From Nocardioides renjunii (GTDB lineage: Bacteria; Actinomycetota; Actinomycetes; Propionibacteriales; Nocardioidaceae): a stretch of 64,000 bases of DNA. The DNA lies in contig NZ_CP141058.1 in NCBI RefSeq assembly GCF_034661175.1, positions 3,534,001-3,598,000 of the forward strand, given 5' to 3'. The position numbers were made by a program, and so were the translations under genes. Every line of letters begins with the position of its first letter. The stretch's first letter is position 1. Positions 23,785 to 32,007 of this stretch are shown piece by piece. Under the pieces are notes generated by a model, which saw nothing but the letters and a program-made list of their open reading frames with translations, was not told where the DNA came from and did no database searches.

Positions 23785-24897
23785 TCAGCCCCGGCGGGTG
23801 ACCCTGCGCACGACCGCCTTGCGCAGGATCGCCGCGGCCTCACGACCGCCGACCGCCGGCGGCTGGGCACGACGGGCGCGCTCGAGGTCGCGTCGCAGCT
23901 GGTGCACGGTCGCCCGCTGCGCCTCACGCGCCTCGCGTCCGGCGAGCGTCGCCTCGGCCCGGGTGTGGTCGAACGTCAGCGCCACCGCGTCGGCGTACCG
24001 CGCGGTGTAGTCCGCGTGGATCTCGTCGAGGCGCTGCTGGGTCGCCGCGTCGTGGGGCTTGTCGGTGAGCACGCCGAGGAGCTGCCAGACCTCCTCGGCC
24101 ATCTCGCGCAGCCAGTCGGGCGTGCGGACGTCGTCCCAGGTGAGCTGTGACTTGCGCATCGTCGGCTCGATGAAGTCGTCGACCGGGTGGTGGGCCGTCG
24201 AGGACAGGTCGGCGTCGAGGTCGAGGTCCAGCTGCTCCTGCACCGGCGTCAGGGCGGAGCGCCAGTCGGCGAGCAGGTCGGCGTAGCGCACGAAGGCGCG
24301 CCGGGTGTCGCGTCCGGCGAGCTCGGTCAGCAGCGCCGCGTGGACCCAGCCGGCGACGTTGGAGGTCTCCTTGGTCAGCCGCAGGTCCTCGGACTGGCTG
24401 GAGAGGTAGGCGATGTCGCGCGAGCCGACGACCTCGGCGGGGTGGCGCAGCGCGGTCAGCCACCGCAGGTCGGCCCCGACCTCGGCGCTGACCCGCTCCC
24501 ACACCTCGGCGAACCAGAAGGCGTGCGGGTCCTTGACGACGATCTGGTCGCCCCCCGACCGCGGCAGGGCAAGCTGGCCCGCGAGCCACTCGCGCAGCTC
24601 GGCGGTCGGCACCCCGGACGCGACGTGCGCGGCCACGAGGTCGACGGCGGCGGGCCGGCTGTCGATGTTGAAGAGCGCGAGCTCCTTGAGGTGCCGCTTG
24701 TGGAAGTCGATGACCCACTGCGGCTCGTAGAACCCGCGCGGGTTGGTCTCCGACGCCTCGACCTCCGGCTGCGGCACGTGCAGGCCGAGCCGCTTCAGCG
24801 TGCCGGCCAGGGAGCTCGTGCCACTGCGACCGGAACCGGAGACCAGGACGAGCGGGGTGCCCGGCTGCACATCCGGTCGGGAGGAGGACGTCGGCAT
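23785..24897 (-). CDS. Sulfotransferase-family protein
   Basis: 370 residues. LVSGSGRSGTSSLAGTL is the 5'-phosphosulfate loop (P-loop) near residue 18, and RWLTALRHPAEVVGSRD is the 3'-phosphate-binding region with the conserved Arg and Ser. A coiled basic C-terminal tail (residues 325-370) contains Arg-rich helices. Such enzymes transfer sulfate from PAPS to glycans or lipids. TAGGGT on the minus strand (24905-24910) ends 7 nt before the ATG. It is divergent from a glycosyltransferase-Stealth gene, suggesting sulfation of the same polymer (inference). Confidence 0.82.
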   Translation of the reverse strand: MPTSSSRPDVQPGTPLVLVSGSGRSGTSSLAGTLKRLGLHVPQPEVEASETNPRGFYEPQWVIDFHKRHLKELALFNIDSRPAAVDLVAAHVASGVPTAELREWLAGQLALPRSGGDQIVVKDPHAFWFAEVWERVSAEVGADLRWLTALRHPAEVVGSRDIAYLSSQSEDLRLTKETSNVAGWVHAALLTELAGRDTRRAFVRYADLLADWRSALTPVQEQLDLDLDADLSSTAHHPVDDFIEPTMRKSQLTWDDVRTPDWLREMAEEVWQLLGVLTDKPHDAATQQRLDEIHADYTARYADAVALTFDHTRAEATLAGREAREAQRATVHQLRRDLERARRAQPPAVGGREAAAILRKAVVRRVTRRG

Positions 24898-24984
24898 GCC
24901 GGTCACCCTATCCGCCGACGCCCGGCATCTAGGATCGTGGCGATCCGATCGGGGACCGCTCACACGGACAGGACTGAGGCACAC
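24898..24984. promoter_or_regulatory. Divergent promoter region, sulfotransferase / glycosyltransferase-Stealth
   Basis: Minus-strand TAGGGT (24905-24910) serves the sulfotransferase without leader. Plus-strand TAGGAT (24930-24935) would give the other gene a leader of about 40 nt with GAGG 5 nt before its GTG. A palindrome GGATCG-TGG-CGATCC (24932-24946) overlaps the plus -10 and could be an operator. Confidence 0.5.
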
Positions 24985-27738
24985 GTGGCACTCACCGACA
25001 GGCTCGGGGGGAAGGTGCGCTCGGCGATGCGCCGCACGCGCCGCGACGGCCCGCTCGACATCGTCTTTGTCCTCTTCAACGCCGACGGGATGGGCGGCAC
25101 CGCCCGGTCCGGCATCGAGCAGGCCAACGCCCTGGTCCGGCTGGGCGAGGGCCACCGCGTGCGCATCCTCAGCGTGACGCGCAGCGGCGCCACGACCCAC
25201 TACCCGCTGGCCGACGGGGTCGAGGTCACCTACCTCGTCGACGTGCGCGGCGAGCGGCCCGCCGCGGTCAGCGGTCGCCACCCGGCGGAGCTCGCGCAGC
25301 GCGAGTCGGTCATCGTCCCGCGCAGCTGGGACGCCCTCTACAACGGCCTCACCGACGCCACGATGCGGGAGGCGCTGGGCAGCGTCGAGGCCGACGTGCT
25401 CGTCACCACCACGCCCGAGCTGCTGGCCGTGGTGGCCCAGCTCGCCCCCGCCGACGTGGCGCTCGTCCACCAGGAGCACCGCGCGTCCTCGAGCCGCGTC
25501 AACGACCTCGGCGCCCTGCTGGAGTTCGCGCCCCGCGCCGACGTCGTCGTCTCGCTGACCGAGTCGATGTCGCGGTGGCTGGCCGGGCGGCTCGGTGGGG
25601 CCGCCCCGGAGCTCCTCGTCATCCCCAACCCGCTGCCGTCCCACCCCCAGCCCCGCTCGGCGCTGGACCAGAGGGCGTTCGTGACCGCCGGCCGGCTGGC
25701 CCCGGAGAAGCAGTTCGAGCACGTCGTCGACGCCTTCTGGCGCATCCACGAGCAGGTGCCGGGCTGGACGCTGCGGATCTGGGGCGACGGACCGCGTGCG
25801 GAGAACCTCGCGGCCCAGGTGCGCAAGCTCGGCCTCGAGGACCGCGTCGAGCTGCCCGGCGCCACCGACGACCTCGCGGCGGAGTGGGCACGGGCCAGCG
25901 TGGCCGTGCTCGCCTCGCGCGGCGAGGGCTACCCCCTCGTGCTGCAGGAGGCCATGTCGGCCGGCGTCCCACCGGTGTCGTACGACTGCCCGTCCGGGCC
26001 GCGCGAGATGATCACCCACGACGTCGACGGCCTGCTCGTGCCGCCCGGCTCCAAGGCCGCGCTCGCCGCCGCGATGCTGAGGGTCGCCACCGACGACGAC
26101 CTCCGCAGCCGCCTCGGCGCGGCCGCACTCGAGCGGTCGGCCGGCTGGGACGGCCCGACCCTCGCCCGCCGGTGGGTGGAGACGTTCCGCGGCGCGGTGG
26201 CCCGCCGGGCCGATCCGCTCGCGCCGCGACGGGTGCTGCACGGGCTGCGGCCGGGCCCGCTGGGCGACCTGCCCGAGACCACCGGGGCCGCGGGCACCAC
26301 ACCCGCCCAGGCGCGTACGACGGCCCTGCGGGCGCTCACCTCCGCCGCCGCGGCGACCGGGGACGGCTGGTTCGTGGTGCCCGCCCACGGCCTCGACCCG
26401 CACCCGGTCGTGGTCGTGCCCGCCTCGCGACGCGGCGCCTTCCTCGCCGCCCTCGCCGCCGCCCCGGTCCCCGACTGGCTCTCGGTGCGCGACCCCGCTG
26501 AGCGCGGCTGGCACGAGCGCCGCGGCACCGTCGCGGCGATGACCGAGGACCTCGCGCGCACCCGCACCGCCTCGCTCTTCCTCGAGCCGTGGCCGATGCG
26601 CGGTGGGCACGGCGGCCTGCTCGGCGAGGGCGTCGAGGTCGGCGTGCAGTTCTGGGAGGAGTCGCCGGACGGCGACCTGCTGGCGCCCGGCCCGAACCGC
26701 TACGGCGACCGCGTCCCGGCGGGCACCCCGCGCACCACCGTCACGGTCGAGGACGTCAGCGTGCCGACGCTCGAGCTGATGGCGCTGCCGACGCTCGACG
26801 ACTGCCGCTTCGACGTCGACGTCGTCTACACCTGGGTCGACGGCGACGACGAGGAGTGGCTGGCCGCCCGGGACGCCCGGATCACCGCCCTCGGCGGCAC
26901 CCCGAGCGCGCGGGCCGGCGGCGCCTCGCGCTACCGCAGCCGCGACGAGCTGCGCTGGTCGATGCGCAGCATCCACCTCTTCGCGCCCTGGGTGCGCCGG
27001 ATCCACCTCGTCACCGCCGGCCAGGTGCCGTCGTGGCTCGACACCGGCCACGCGTCGGTGCGGGTCGTCGACCACCGGGAGATCCTGCCGGAGTCGGCGC
27101 TGCCGACGTTCAGCTCGCACGCCATCGAGACTCGGCTGCACTGCGTCCCCGACCTCGCCGACCACTTCGTCTACGTCAACGACGACGTCTTCCTCGGACT
27201 GCCCCGGCGTCCCGAGCACTTCTTCTCCCCCGGCGGTCAGTACGCCGCCTTCGTGGCCGACCACCGCGCCGTCGGCCTCCCGGGCACCGACGACCGGCCC
27301 TACCTGACCGCCGCGCAGAACAACCGCCGCGTGCTGGCCGACGCCTTCGGCGTCGCGCTGACCCACACGATGATGCACAGCCCGCACCCGCAGCGGCGTA
27401 CGGTCCTGGAGGAGATCGCGGCCCGCTTCCCCGACGAGGTCGCGGCCACCACCGAGGCGCCCTTCCGCTCGGCGACCGACCTGTCGCTGCTGTCGTCCTT
27501 CGCGCAGGGCTACGGCCTCATCACCGGGCAGGCGTTCCGGGCCGGCGCGCACCACGGCTACGTCGACCTCGGCCACCAGCAGCTGCCCGCCCAGCTGCGG
27601 GCGATGCTGCGGCGCGACCGCGACTTCTTCTGCATCGCCGACAACCTGCTCTCGGCCTTCGACGAGGAGCGGGCCGACGCGCTGCTGCACGACTTCCTCG
27701 AGGAGTACTTCCCGGTCCCGGCGCCCTGGGAGAAGTGA
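24985..27738 (+). CDS. GT4 glycosyltransferase fused to a Stealth-type phosphotransferase
   Basis: 917 residues. Residues 22-400 form a GT-B glycosyltransferase: FNADGMGGTARSGIEQANAL, then AFVTAGRLAPEKQFEHVVDA and EGYPLVLQEAMSAGVPPVSYD. A linker of about 200 residues follows. The C-terminal third is a Stealth protein: CR1 DVVYTWVDGDDEEW, CR2 SRDELRWSMRSIHLFAPWVRRIHLV, CR3 FSSHAIETRLHCVPDLADHFVYVNDDVFLG, and an end region DNLLSAFDEERADALLHDFLEE. Stealth enzymes transfer hexose-1-phosphate in capsule synthesis. One protein may extend and phospho-link a surface polysaccharide (inference). Confidence 0.88.
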   Translation: MALTDRLGGKVRSAMRRTRRDGPLDIVFVLFNADGMGGTARSGIEQANALVRLGEGHRVRILSVTRSGATTHYPLADGVEVTYLVDVRGERPAAVSGRHPAELAQRESVIVPRSWDALYNGLTDATMREALGSVEADVLVTTTPELLAVVAQLAPADVALVHQEHRASSSRVNDLGALLEFAPRADVVVSLTESMSRWLAGRLGGAAPELLVIPNPLPSHPQPRSALDQRAFVTAGRLAPEKQFEHVVDAFWRIHEQVPGWTLRIWGDGPRAENLAAQVRKLGLEDRVELPGATDDLAAEWARASVAVLASRGEGYPLVLQEAMSAGVPPVSYDCPSGPREMITHDVDGLLVPPGSKAALAAAMLRVATDDDLRSRLGAAALERSAGWDGPTLARRWVETFRGAVARRADPLAPRRVLHGLRPGPLGDLPETTGAAGTTPAQARTTALRALTSAAAATGDGWFVVPAHGLDPHPVVVVPASRRGAFLAALAAAPVPDWLSVRDPAERGWHERRGTVAAMTEDLARTRTASLFLEPWPMRGGHGGLLGEGVEVGVQFWEESPDGDLLAPGPNRYGDRVPAGTPRTTVTVEDVSVPTLELMALPTLDDCRFDVDVVYTWVDGDDEEWLAARDARITALGGTPSARAGGASRYRSRDELRWSMRSIHLFAPWVRRIHLVTAGQVPSWLDTGHASVRVVDHREILPESALPTFSSHAIETRLHCVPDLADHFVYVNDDVFLGLPRRPEHFFSPGGQYAAFVADHRAVGLPGTDDRPYLTAAQNNRRVLADAFGVALTHTMMHSPHPQRRTVLEEIAARFPDEVAATTEAPFRSATDLSLLSSFAQGYGLITGQAFRAGAHHGYVDLGHQQLPAQLRAMLRRDRDFFCIADNLLSAFDEERADALLHDFLEEYFPVPAPWEK

Positions 27739-27760
27739 GGACGACGCAGCCCGGACGTCC

Positions 27761-28843
27761 TCAGTCGGGGATCCGGTTGCCCTCCGCGTCCCAGTGGGAC
27801 TCGACCTTCTTCGACGGCTGCACCCGGGGCGGCTCGCCGGGCATCTTGGGGTGGTCGGGCGGGAAGTTGAGCTCGACGGGGTGCTCGTCCCACAGGTCGA
27901 GGAGCGGCTGGAGCGAGTGGTGCTCGTCGTCGATGGCCGCCCAGGGGTCGCCGTCGGCGGCGAGGCGCTCCGGCACGGTGAAGAGGTTGAACGCGGCGGG
28001 CGAGGCGAGCGAGGCCAGCTCGTCCCACGACACCGGCGTGGAGACCGGCGCCCCGGCGATCGGGCGCAGCGAGTAGGCGGAGGCGATGGTGCGGTCCCGG
28101 GTGTTCTGGTTGTAGTCGACGAAGATCCGCTCGCCGCGCTCCTCCTTCCACCACGCCGTCGTGACCCCGTCGTCGCGCTTCTCAAGCTCGCGCCCGAAGG
28201 CGATCGCCGCGTGGCGGACCGCCGCGAAGTCCCACTGCGGTGCGATCCGGACGTAGATGTGGATCCCGCGGTTGCCCGAGGTCTTCGCGAAGCCCGTCAT
28301 CCCGAGGTCGGCGAGCAGCTCCCGCGCGACCCCGGCGACCCGGACCGCGTCCGCGAACGTCGTACCGGGCTGCGGGTCGAGGTCGATGCGCAGCTCGTCG
28401 GGGTGGTCCACGTCGTCGCGGCGCACCGGCCACGGGTGGAAGGTCAGCGTGCCCATGTGGGCGCACCAGACCGGCACGGCGATCTCGGTCGGGCAGATCT
28501 CGTCGGCGGTCCGGCCGGAGGGGAAGGTGATCTCGACCGACTCGAGGTAGTCGGGAGCGCCCTTGGGGACCCGCTTCTGGTAGAACGCGTCGGCGTTGCG
28601 GTCCTGCGGACCGGTCGCCAGCTTCATGCCCTCCCGGACCCCCGACGTCCAGCGCTCCAGCGCCGTCGGCCGGTCGCGCAGCGCGCGCATCAGGCCGTCC
28701 TCGACGCTGGCGACGTACTCCGCCACCATCAGCTTGGTGACCTCGGGCGTCGTGTCGGTCGCCTCGTAGATCACCCGCTCCGGCGAGGAGATGCGCACCT
28801 CGCGCTCCCCCGCCCGGACGTACGCCTCCGACGCCTTCGCCAT
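27761..28843 (-). CDS. LigD-type polymerase/primase domain protein
   Basis: 360 residues: a stand-alone archaeo-eukaryotic primase-like polymerase. LRIDLDPQPG carries the metal-binding D154 and D156, SGNRGIHIYVRI holds H195, and ERIFVDYNQN provides the third aspartate D243. The loop with DAFYQKRVPKGAPDYL is also typical. No ligase or phosphoesterase domain is attached. Such PolD enzymes fill short gaps with ribonucleotides and work with LigC or Ku. No Ku gene is in the window. Minus TAGGGT (28850-28855) ends 6 nt before the ATG. Confidence 0.92.
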   Translation of the reverse strand: MAKASEAYVRAGEREVRISSPERVIYEATDTTPEVTKLMVAEYVASVEDGLMRALRDRPTALERWTSGVREGMKLATGPQDRNADAFYQKRVPKGAPDYLESVEITFPSGRTADEICPTEIAVPVWCAHMGTLTFHPWPVRRDDVDHPDELRIDLDPQPGTTFADAVRVAGVARELLADLGMTGFAKTSGNRGIHIYVRIAPQWDFAAVRHAAIAFGRELEKRDDGVTTAWWKEERGERIFVDYNQNTRDRTIASAYSLRPIAGAPVSTPVSWDELASLASPAAFNLFTVPERLAADGDPWAAIDDEHHSLQPLLDLWDEHPVELNFPPDHPKMPGEPPRVQPSKKVESHWDAEGNRIPD

Positions 28844-28894
28844 GACCCGACCCTAGCCGGGAGTCCGGCTGGCGTGCCGCCGTAAACTCGGGGC
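28844..28894. promoter_or_regulatory. Divergent leaderless promoters, LigD-type polymerase / msrB
   Basis: Minus TAGGGT at 28850-28855 and plus TAAACT at 28883-28888 each sit exactly 6 nt before a start codon in this 51-bp gap. No Shine-Dalgarno sequence is visible on either side. Confidence 0.65.
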
Positions 28895-29290
28895 ATGGCC
28901 TACGACGTGCAGAAGACCGATGAGCAGTGGCGCGAGGAGCTCACCCCCGAGGAGTACGCCGTGCTCCGGCAGGCCGGCACCGAGCGTGCCTTCACCGGCG
29001 AGTACACCGACACCGAGACCGAGGGCACCTACTCGTGCAAGGCCTGCGGCTCGGAGCTGTTCACCAGCGACACCAAGTTCCACTCCGGCTGCGGCTGGCC
29101 GAGCTTCTACCAGCCGATGACCGACACGGTGGAGTACATCGAGGACGTCTCCCACGGCATGAAGCGGGTGGAGGTCCGCTGCGCCACGTGCGGCTCGCAC
29201 CTCGGCCACGTCTTCCCCGACGGCTTTGGCACCCCCACCGGCGACCGCTACTGCATCAACTCGATCAGCATCACGCTCAACGAGAAGTAG
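28895..29290 (+). CDS. msrB: Peptide-methionine (R)-S-oxide reductase
   Basis: 131 residues, full length. Zinc cysteines C48, C51, C96 and C99 (CKAC and CATC), HSGCGWPSF, HLGHVF and the catalytic C120 in RYCINSISI are all present. It reduces methionine-R-sulfoxide in proteins and is cytosolic (no signal peptide). The stop touches the convergent lipoprotein stop with no gap. Confidence 0.97.
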   Translation: MAYDVQKTDEQWREELTPEEYAVLRQAGTERAFTGEYTDTETEGTYSCKACGSELFTSDTKFHSGCGWPSFYQPMTDTVEYIEDVSHGMKRVEVRCATCGSHLGHVFPDGFGTPTGDRYCINSISITLNEK

Positions 29291-30148
29291 TCACTCCACG
29301 GGCGTCAGGGCCGAGCTGACCCGCACCAGCCCGGCGCCGTACGTCGCGTCGGCCCACTCCTGGATCGAGCCGTCGTCGAAGACGACCTGGGCGTCGAGCG
29401 AGTCGGGCGCGAACGAGCCGCTGGTCAGCAGCTGCTCGCCGAGCGCGGCCTGGAGCTCTTGGTTGACCTCGTTGAGGTCGGCGTCGGTCTTCTCCACCGT
29501 CGTGACGCACAGCGGACCGCCCCACGTCTCGCGGAGCGCCGCCTCGGCACCGGCCGCGTCCTCGGTGACGGCGACGTTGATCGTGCTGCCGCTCAACCAG
29601 GCCGTGGCGTAGCCGGGCAGCGCGGCGGCGGCGGCCAGCGTCGCGTCGAGGTCCTCCGGCGTGGCCTTCGCCGTGTCGGTCGTGCCGGGCGTCTCGCAGG
29701 CGGCACCGAGCGGCTGCTCCTCGGGCTCGGCCATGGCGTCGTAGAGCGCCGCGGGGACGGCGTCGGAGGCGGTGAACGCGGTGCCGTCGAAGGTGCCGGT
29801 CAGGGCGTACGACCCCCACCGCACCCCCGAGGCCTCCTCGAACCCGACCTCGCCCCACTCGAAGCCCTCGACGGCCGGCCCGCCGCACTGGGGCGGGTAC
29901 GACGCGGCGACCGCGCCGAGGCACATCTGCGGCCCCTCGCCGGCGTCGAGGACGGTGACGAGGCCGTTGGTCCGGACCTCGCCCGCCGGGACGGGGGTCG
30001 GCACGGCGTCGGACGGAGCGCTACTCGCGGAGTCCTCCGCCACGGCCGGGTCGACGGCCTTCATCTCCTCCTCGGTCGAGCACGCGGTGAGGGCGGCGAG
30101 GCCGAGCAGCGATCCGGTGAGCGCGACGGCGGTGCGTGAGAACGTCAT
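29291..30148 (-). CDS. Hypothetical lipoprotein
   Basis: 285 residues. A signal peptide ends in the lipobox LTACS (cysteine about residue 23). The mature part is acidic with four further cysteines that could form two disulfides (QMCLGAV, PPQCGG, GAACETPG, GPLCVTT). No family is recognised. Minus TAGCGT lies 9 nt before the ATG, giving at most a 3-nt leader. It is probably attached to the outer face of the membrane. Confidence 0.75.
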   Translation of the reverse strand: MTFSRTAVALTGSLLGLAALTACSTEEEMKAVDPAVAEDSASSAPSDAVPTPVPAGEVRTNGLVTVLDAGEGPQMCLGAVAASYPPQCGGPAVEGFEWGEVGFEEASGVRWGSYALTGTFDGTAFTASDAVPAALYDAMAEPEEQPLGAACETPGTTDTAKATPEDLDATLAAAAALPGYATAWLSGSTINVAVTEDAAGAEAALRETWGGPLCVTTVEKTDADLNEVNQELQAALGEQLLTSGSFAPDSLDAQVVFDDGSIQEWADATYGAGLVRVSSALTPVE

Positions 30149-30186
30149 GGTGCTCTGACGCTACTGCGCCGCGCCCCGTTCCCGGC

Positions 30187-30618
30187 TCAGGACTCCCCTG
30201 CGGCGCAGGCGACGGGCAGCCGCGCCTCGCGCCACGCCCGGAAGCCGCCCACCACGTCCGTGGCGTCGAGGCCGAGGCTGCGCAGCGCGTCCGCGGCCAG
30301 GCTGGAGGTGTAGCCCTCCTGGCACAGCACCAGGATGCGCGCGTCGTACGCCGCCTCCGGCAGGCGGGCGTCCGAGCGCGGGTCGAGCCGCCACTCGAGC
30401 ACGTTGCGCTCGATGACCAGGGTGCCCAGGGCGGGGTGGACCTCGCCCTCCACCCCGCGCTGCGCGACCGGGCGGATGTCGACGAGGAGCGCCCCGTCGA
30501 GCGCCTCCCGGTAGGCCGTCTCGACGTCGACGCGCTCGAGCCTCGAGCGTGCGTCGGCCAGCATCGCGTCGATGCCGTCGTGCCGCGGCGCGGCGGTCGT
30601 CGCGGCCGGCCCGGTCAC
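30187..30618 (-). CDS. Rhodanese-like sulfurtransferase
   Basis: 143 residues, single domain. ALLVDIRPVAQR is the CH2A-like motif, and the active loop CQEGYTSS begins at C99. The six-residue loop with glycine fits sulfane-sulfur transfer. Its GTG overlaps the cysteine dioxygenase stop, so it should act with that enzyme in cysteine or persulfide breakdown. A tryptophan in FRAWREARLPV is near the end, as in other rhodaneses. Confidence 0.9.
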   Translation of the reverse strand: MTGPAATTAAPRHDGIDAMLADARSRLERVDVETAYREALDGALLVDIRPVAQRGVEGEVHPALGTLVIERNVLEWRLDPRSDARLPEAAYDARILVLCQEGYTSSLAADALRSLGLDATDVVGGFRAWREARLPVACAAGES

Positions 30619-31139
30619 CACATCTCCCCGCGCTGCTCGACGCCGGCCACCTGGAGCCGACCGCGGACCAGCTCGTAGCGGGTCATGGCGGCGAGCGACG
30701 GGGCGTAGGCGTGCAGCGACACCGCCGTCGCCGTGCCGTGGTTGACCACGTCGTGGATGTGGCTGCCGCCGAACTCCCGCACGGACGCCGAGGGCAGGGT
30801 GCTCGCGGTGACGACGCCGGTCCAGACGTACTCGGTGAGCGAGCCCTGCAGGACGACGAACGCCCCGCCGGCCGAGCCGTGGTCGTGCCAGCCGGTGCTG
30901 GACCCGGGCGGCCAGGTGATGAGCCAGAGGTCGGCACCGGCGCGGGCCCCGACGTGCACCCACGTCCGCTCCGGGACGGTCAGGTCGACGGACCGCAGCG
31001 GGTCGTGGGAACCGAGGTGCTCGGCCAGCGCGGCGCGCGCGACCTGCTGGCGGCTGGCGGGCGCGGGGACGGTGGGCGTCGGCCGGGTCGGCGTGGACGA
31101 GGTGCGCTGCTGGGTCGGCGAGGGGAAGGTGGCGGTCAC
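30615..31139 (-). CDS. Cysteine dioxygenase (cupin)
   Basis: 174 residues. Iron ligands H85 and H87 (GWHDHGSAGG) and H134 (VVNHGTATAVSLHAYAP); S141-H143-Y145 match the Ser-His-Tyr triad of cysteine dioxygenases. There is no Cys-Tyr cofactor cysteine at the mammalian position: glycine replaces it, as in most bacterial enzymes. It oxidises cysteine to cysteine sulfinate. A proline/threonine-rich N-terminus of 30 residues is probably disordered. The GTG has AGGAG 6 nt upstream. Confidence 0.92.
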   Translation of the reverse strand: MTATFPSPTQQRTSSTPTRPTPTVPAPASRQQVARAALAEHLGSHDPLRSVDLTVPERTWVHVGARAGADLWLITWPPGSSTGWHDHGSAGGAFVVLQGSLTEYVWTGVVTASTLPSASVREFGGSHIHDVVNHGTATAVSLHAYAPSLAAMTRYELVRGRLQVAGVEQRGEMW

Positions 31140-31156
31140 GGGCTGCTCCTTTGAAC

Positions 31157-31181
31157 AATGTCGAGTGACTTACTCTACATT
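31157..31181. promoter_or_regulatory. 25-bp imperfect palindrome over the cysteine dioxygenase promoter
   Basis: The half sites AATGTCGAGT and ACTCTACATT are inverted with one mismatch around a 5-bp centre. Minus TAGAGT (31172-31177) lies inside the right half, so a bound repressor would block the -10 box. The leader is about 25 nt and carries the strong AGGAG site. The region is much more AT-rich than its surroundings. Confidence 0.65.
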
Positions 31182-31290
31182 GACCGACCGCCGAACACTC
31201 CCGTTCCGCCGCGGTCCCGCGAACGGGATCTCCGTCAGGGCCGGAAGGTCAGGCCAGCCGGCTCAGGGCAGAGGGCTCAGGGCCGCCGGC

Positions 31291-32007
31291 TCAAGGCAGC
31301 CGGGCGAGCAGCTCGGTGGGCGAGACCCGGGCGCCGGTGTAGAACGGCACCTCCTCGCGCACGTGGCGGCGGGCGTCGGAGGCGCGCAGGTCGCGCATCA
31401 GGTCGACGATGCGGTGCAGCTCGTCGGCCTCGAAGGCCAGCATCCACTCGTAGTCGCCGAGCGCGAACGACGCGACCGTGTTGGCGCGCACGTCGGCGTA
31501 GCCGCGGGCCTGCTGCCCGTGCTGGGCGAGCATGCGGCGGCGCTCGGCGTCGTCGAGGAGGTACCACTCGTAGGACCGGACGAAGGGGTAGACGCAGATG
31601 TGGGCGCGGGGCTCCTCGTCGGCCAGGAACGCCGGGATGTGCGACTTGTTGAACTCGGCGGGGCGGTGCAGCGCCATCTGCGACCAGACCGGGTCGAGCC
31701 GCCGGCCGAACGCGGTGCGGCGGAAGGCGTTGTAGGCGGCCTGCAGCTGCTCGGAGTCGGCGGCGTGCCACCAGACCATGAGGTCGGCGTCGGCGCGGAG
31801 GCCGCTGACGTCGTAGAGGCCGCGGACCACCACGTCCTGCTCGGCGAGCACCTCGAAGAGCGCCTCGACGTCGGTGGCCTCGGCGTCGCGGTCGGCGTCG
31901 CCGATGAGGTCGCGGAGCCGGAAGACCGACCACATGGTGTAGCGGATGGTGTCGTTGAGCTCCCTGGTCCGCGCCGCGTTGGTCTTCTCGCTCGTCATGC
32001 TCCTCAT
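31291..32007 (-). CDS. chdC: Coproheme decarboxylase (chlorite dismutase family, HemQ)
   Basis: 238 residues. [12 protein letters not shown] starts the first ferredoxin-like half, and [28 protein letters not shown] and [27 protein letters not shown] mark the heme pocket with the proximal histidine. HemQ proteins convert coproheme to heme b with peroxide. The upstream neighbour is the coproporphyrinogen oxidase CgoX, the preceding enzyme of this route. ATG 32007 overlaps the upstream stop (ATGA); an ATG three codons downstream (31998) is possible. Confidence 0.93.
   Translation of the reverse strand: MRSMTSEKTNAARTRELNDTIRYTMWSVFRLRDLIGDADRDAEATDVEALFEVLAEQDVVVRGLYDVSGLRADADLMVWWHAADSEQLQAAYNAFRRTAFGRRLDPVWSQMALHRPAEFNKSHIPAFLADEEPRAHICVYPFVRSYEWYLLDDAERRRMLAQHGQQARGYADVRANTVASFALGDYEWMLAFEADELHRIVDLMRDLRASDARRHVREEVPFYTGARVSPTELLARLP

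Noticed and set aside
23785..28185. Open frame of 1466 codons on the minus strand across the sulfotransferase and the Stealth fusion
   Set aside because: Only the part from 24897 down is the real sulfotransferase; the remainder is antisense to the glycosyltransferase-Stealth gene, is Arg/Gly/Val-rich and has no family pattern. Long antisense frames are expected in GC-rich DNA.
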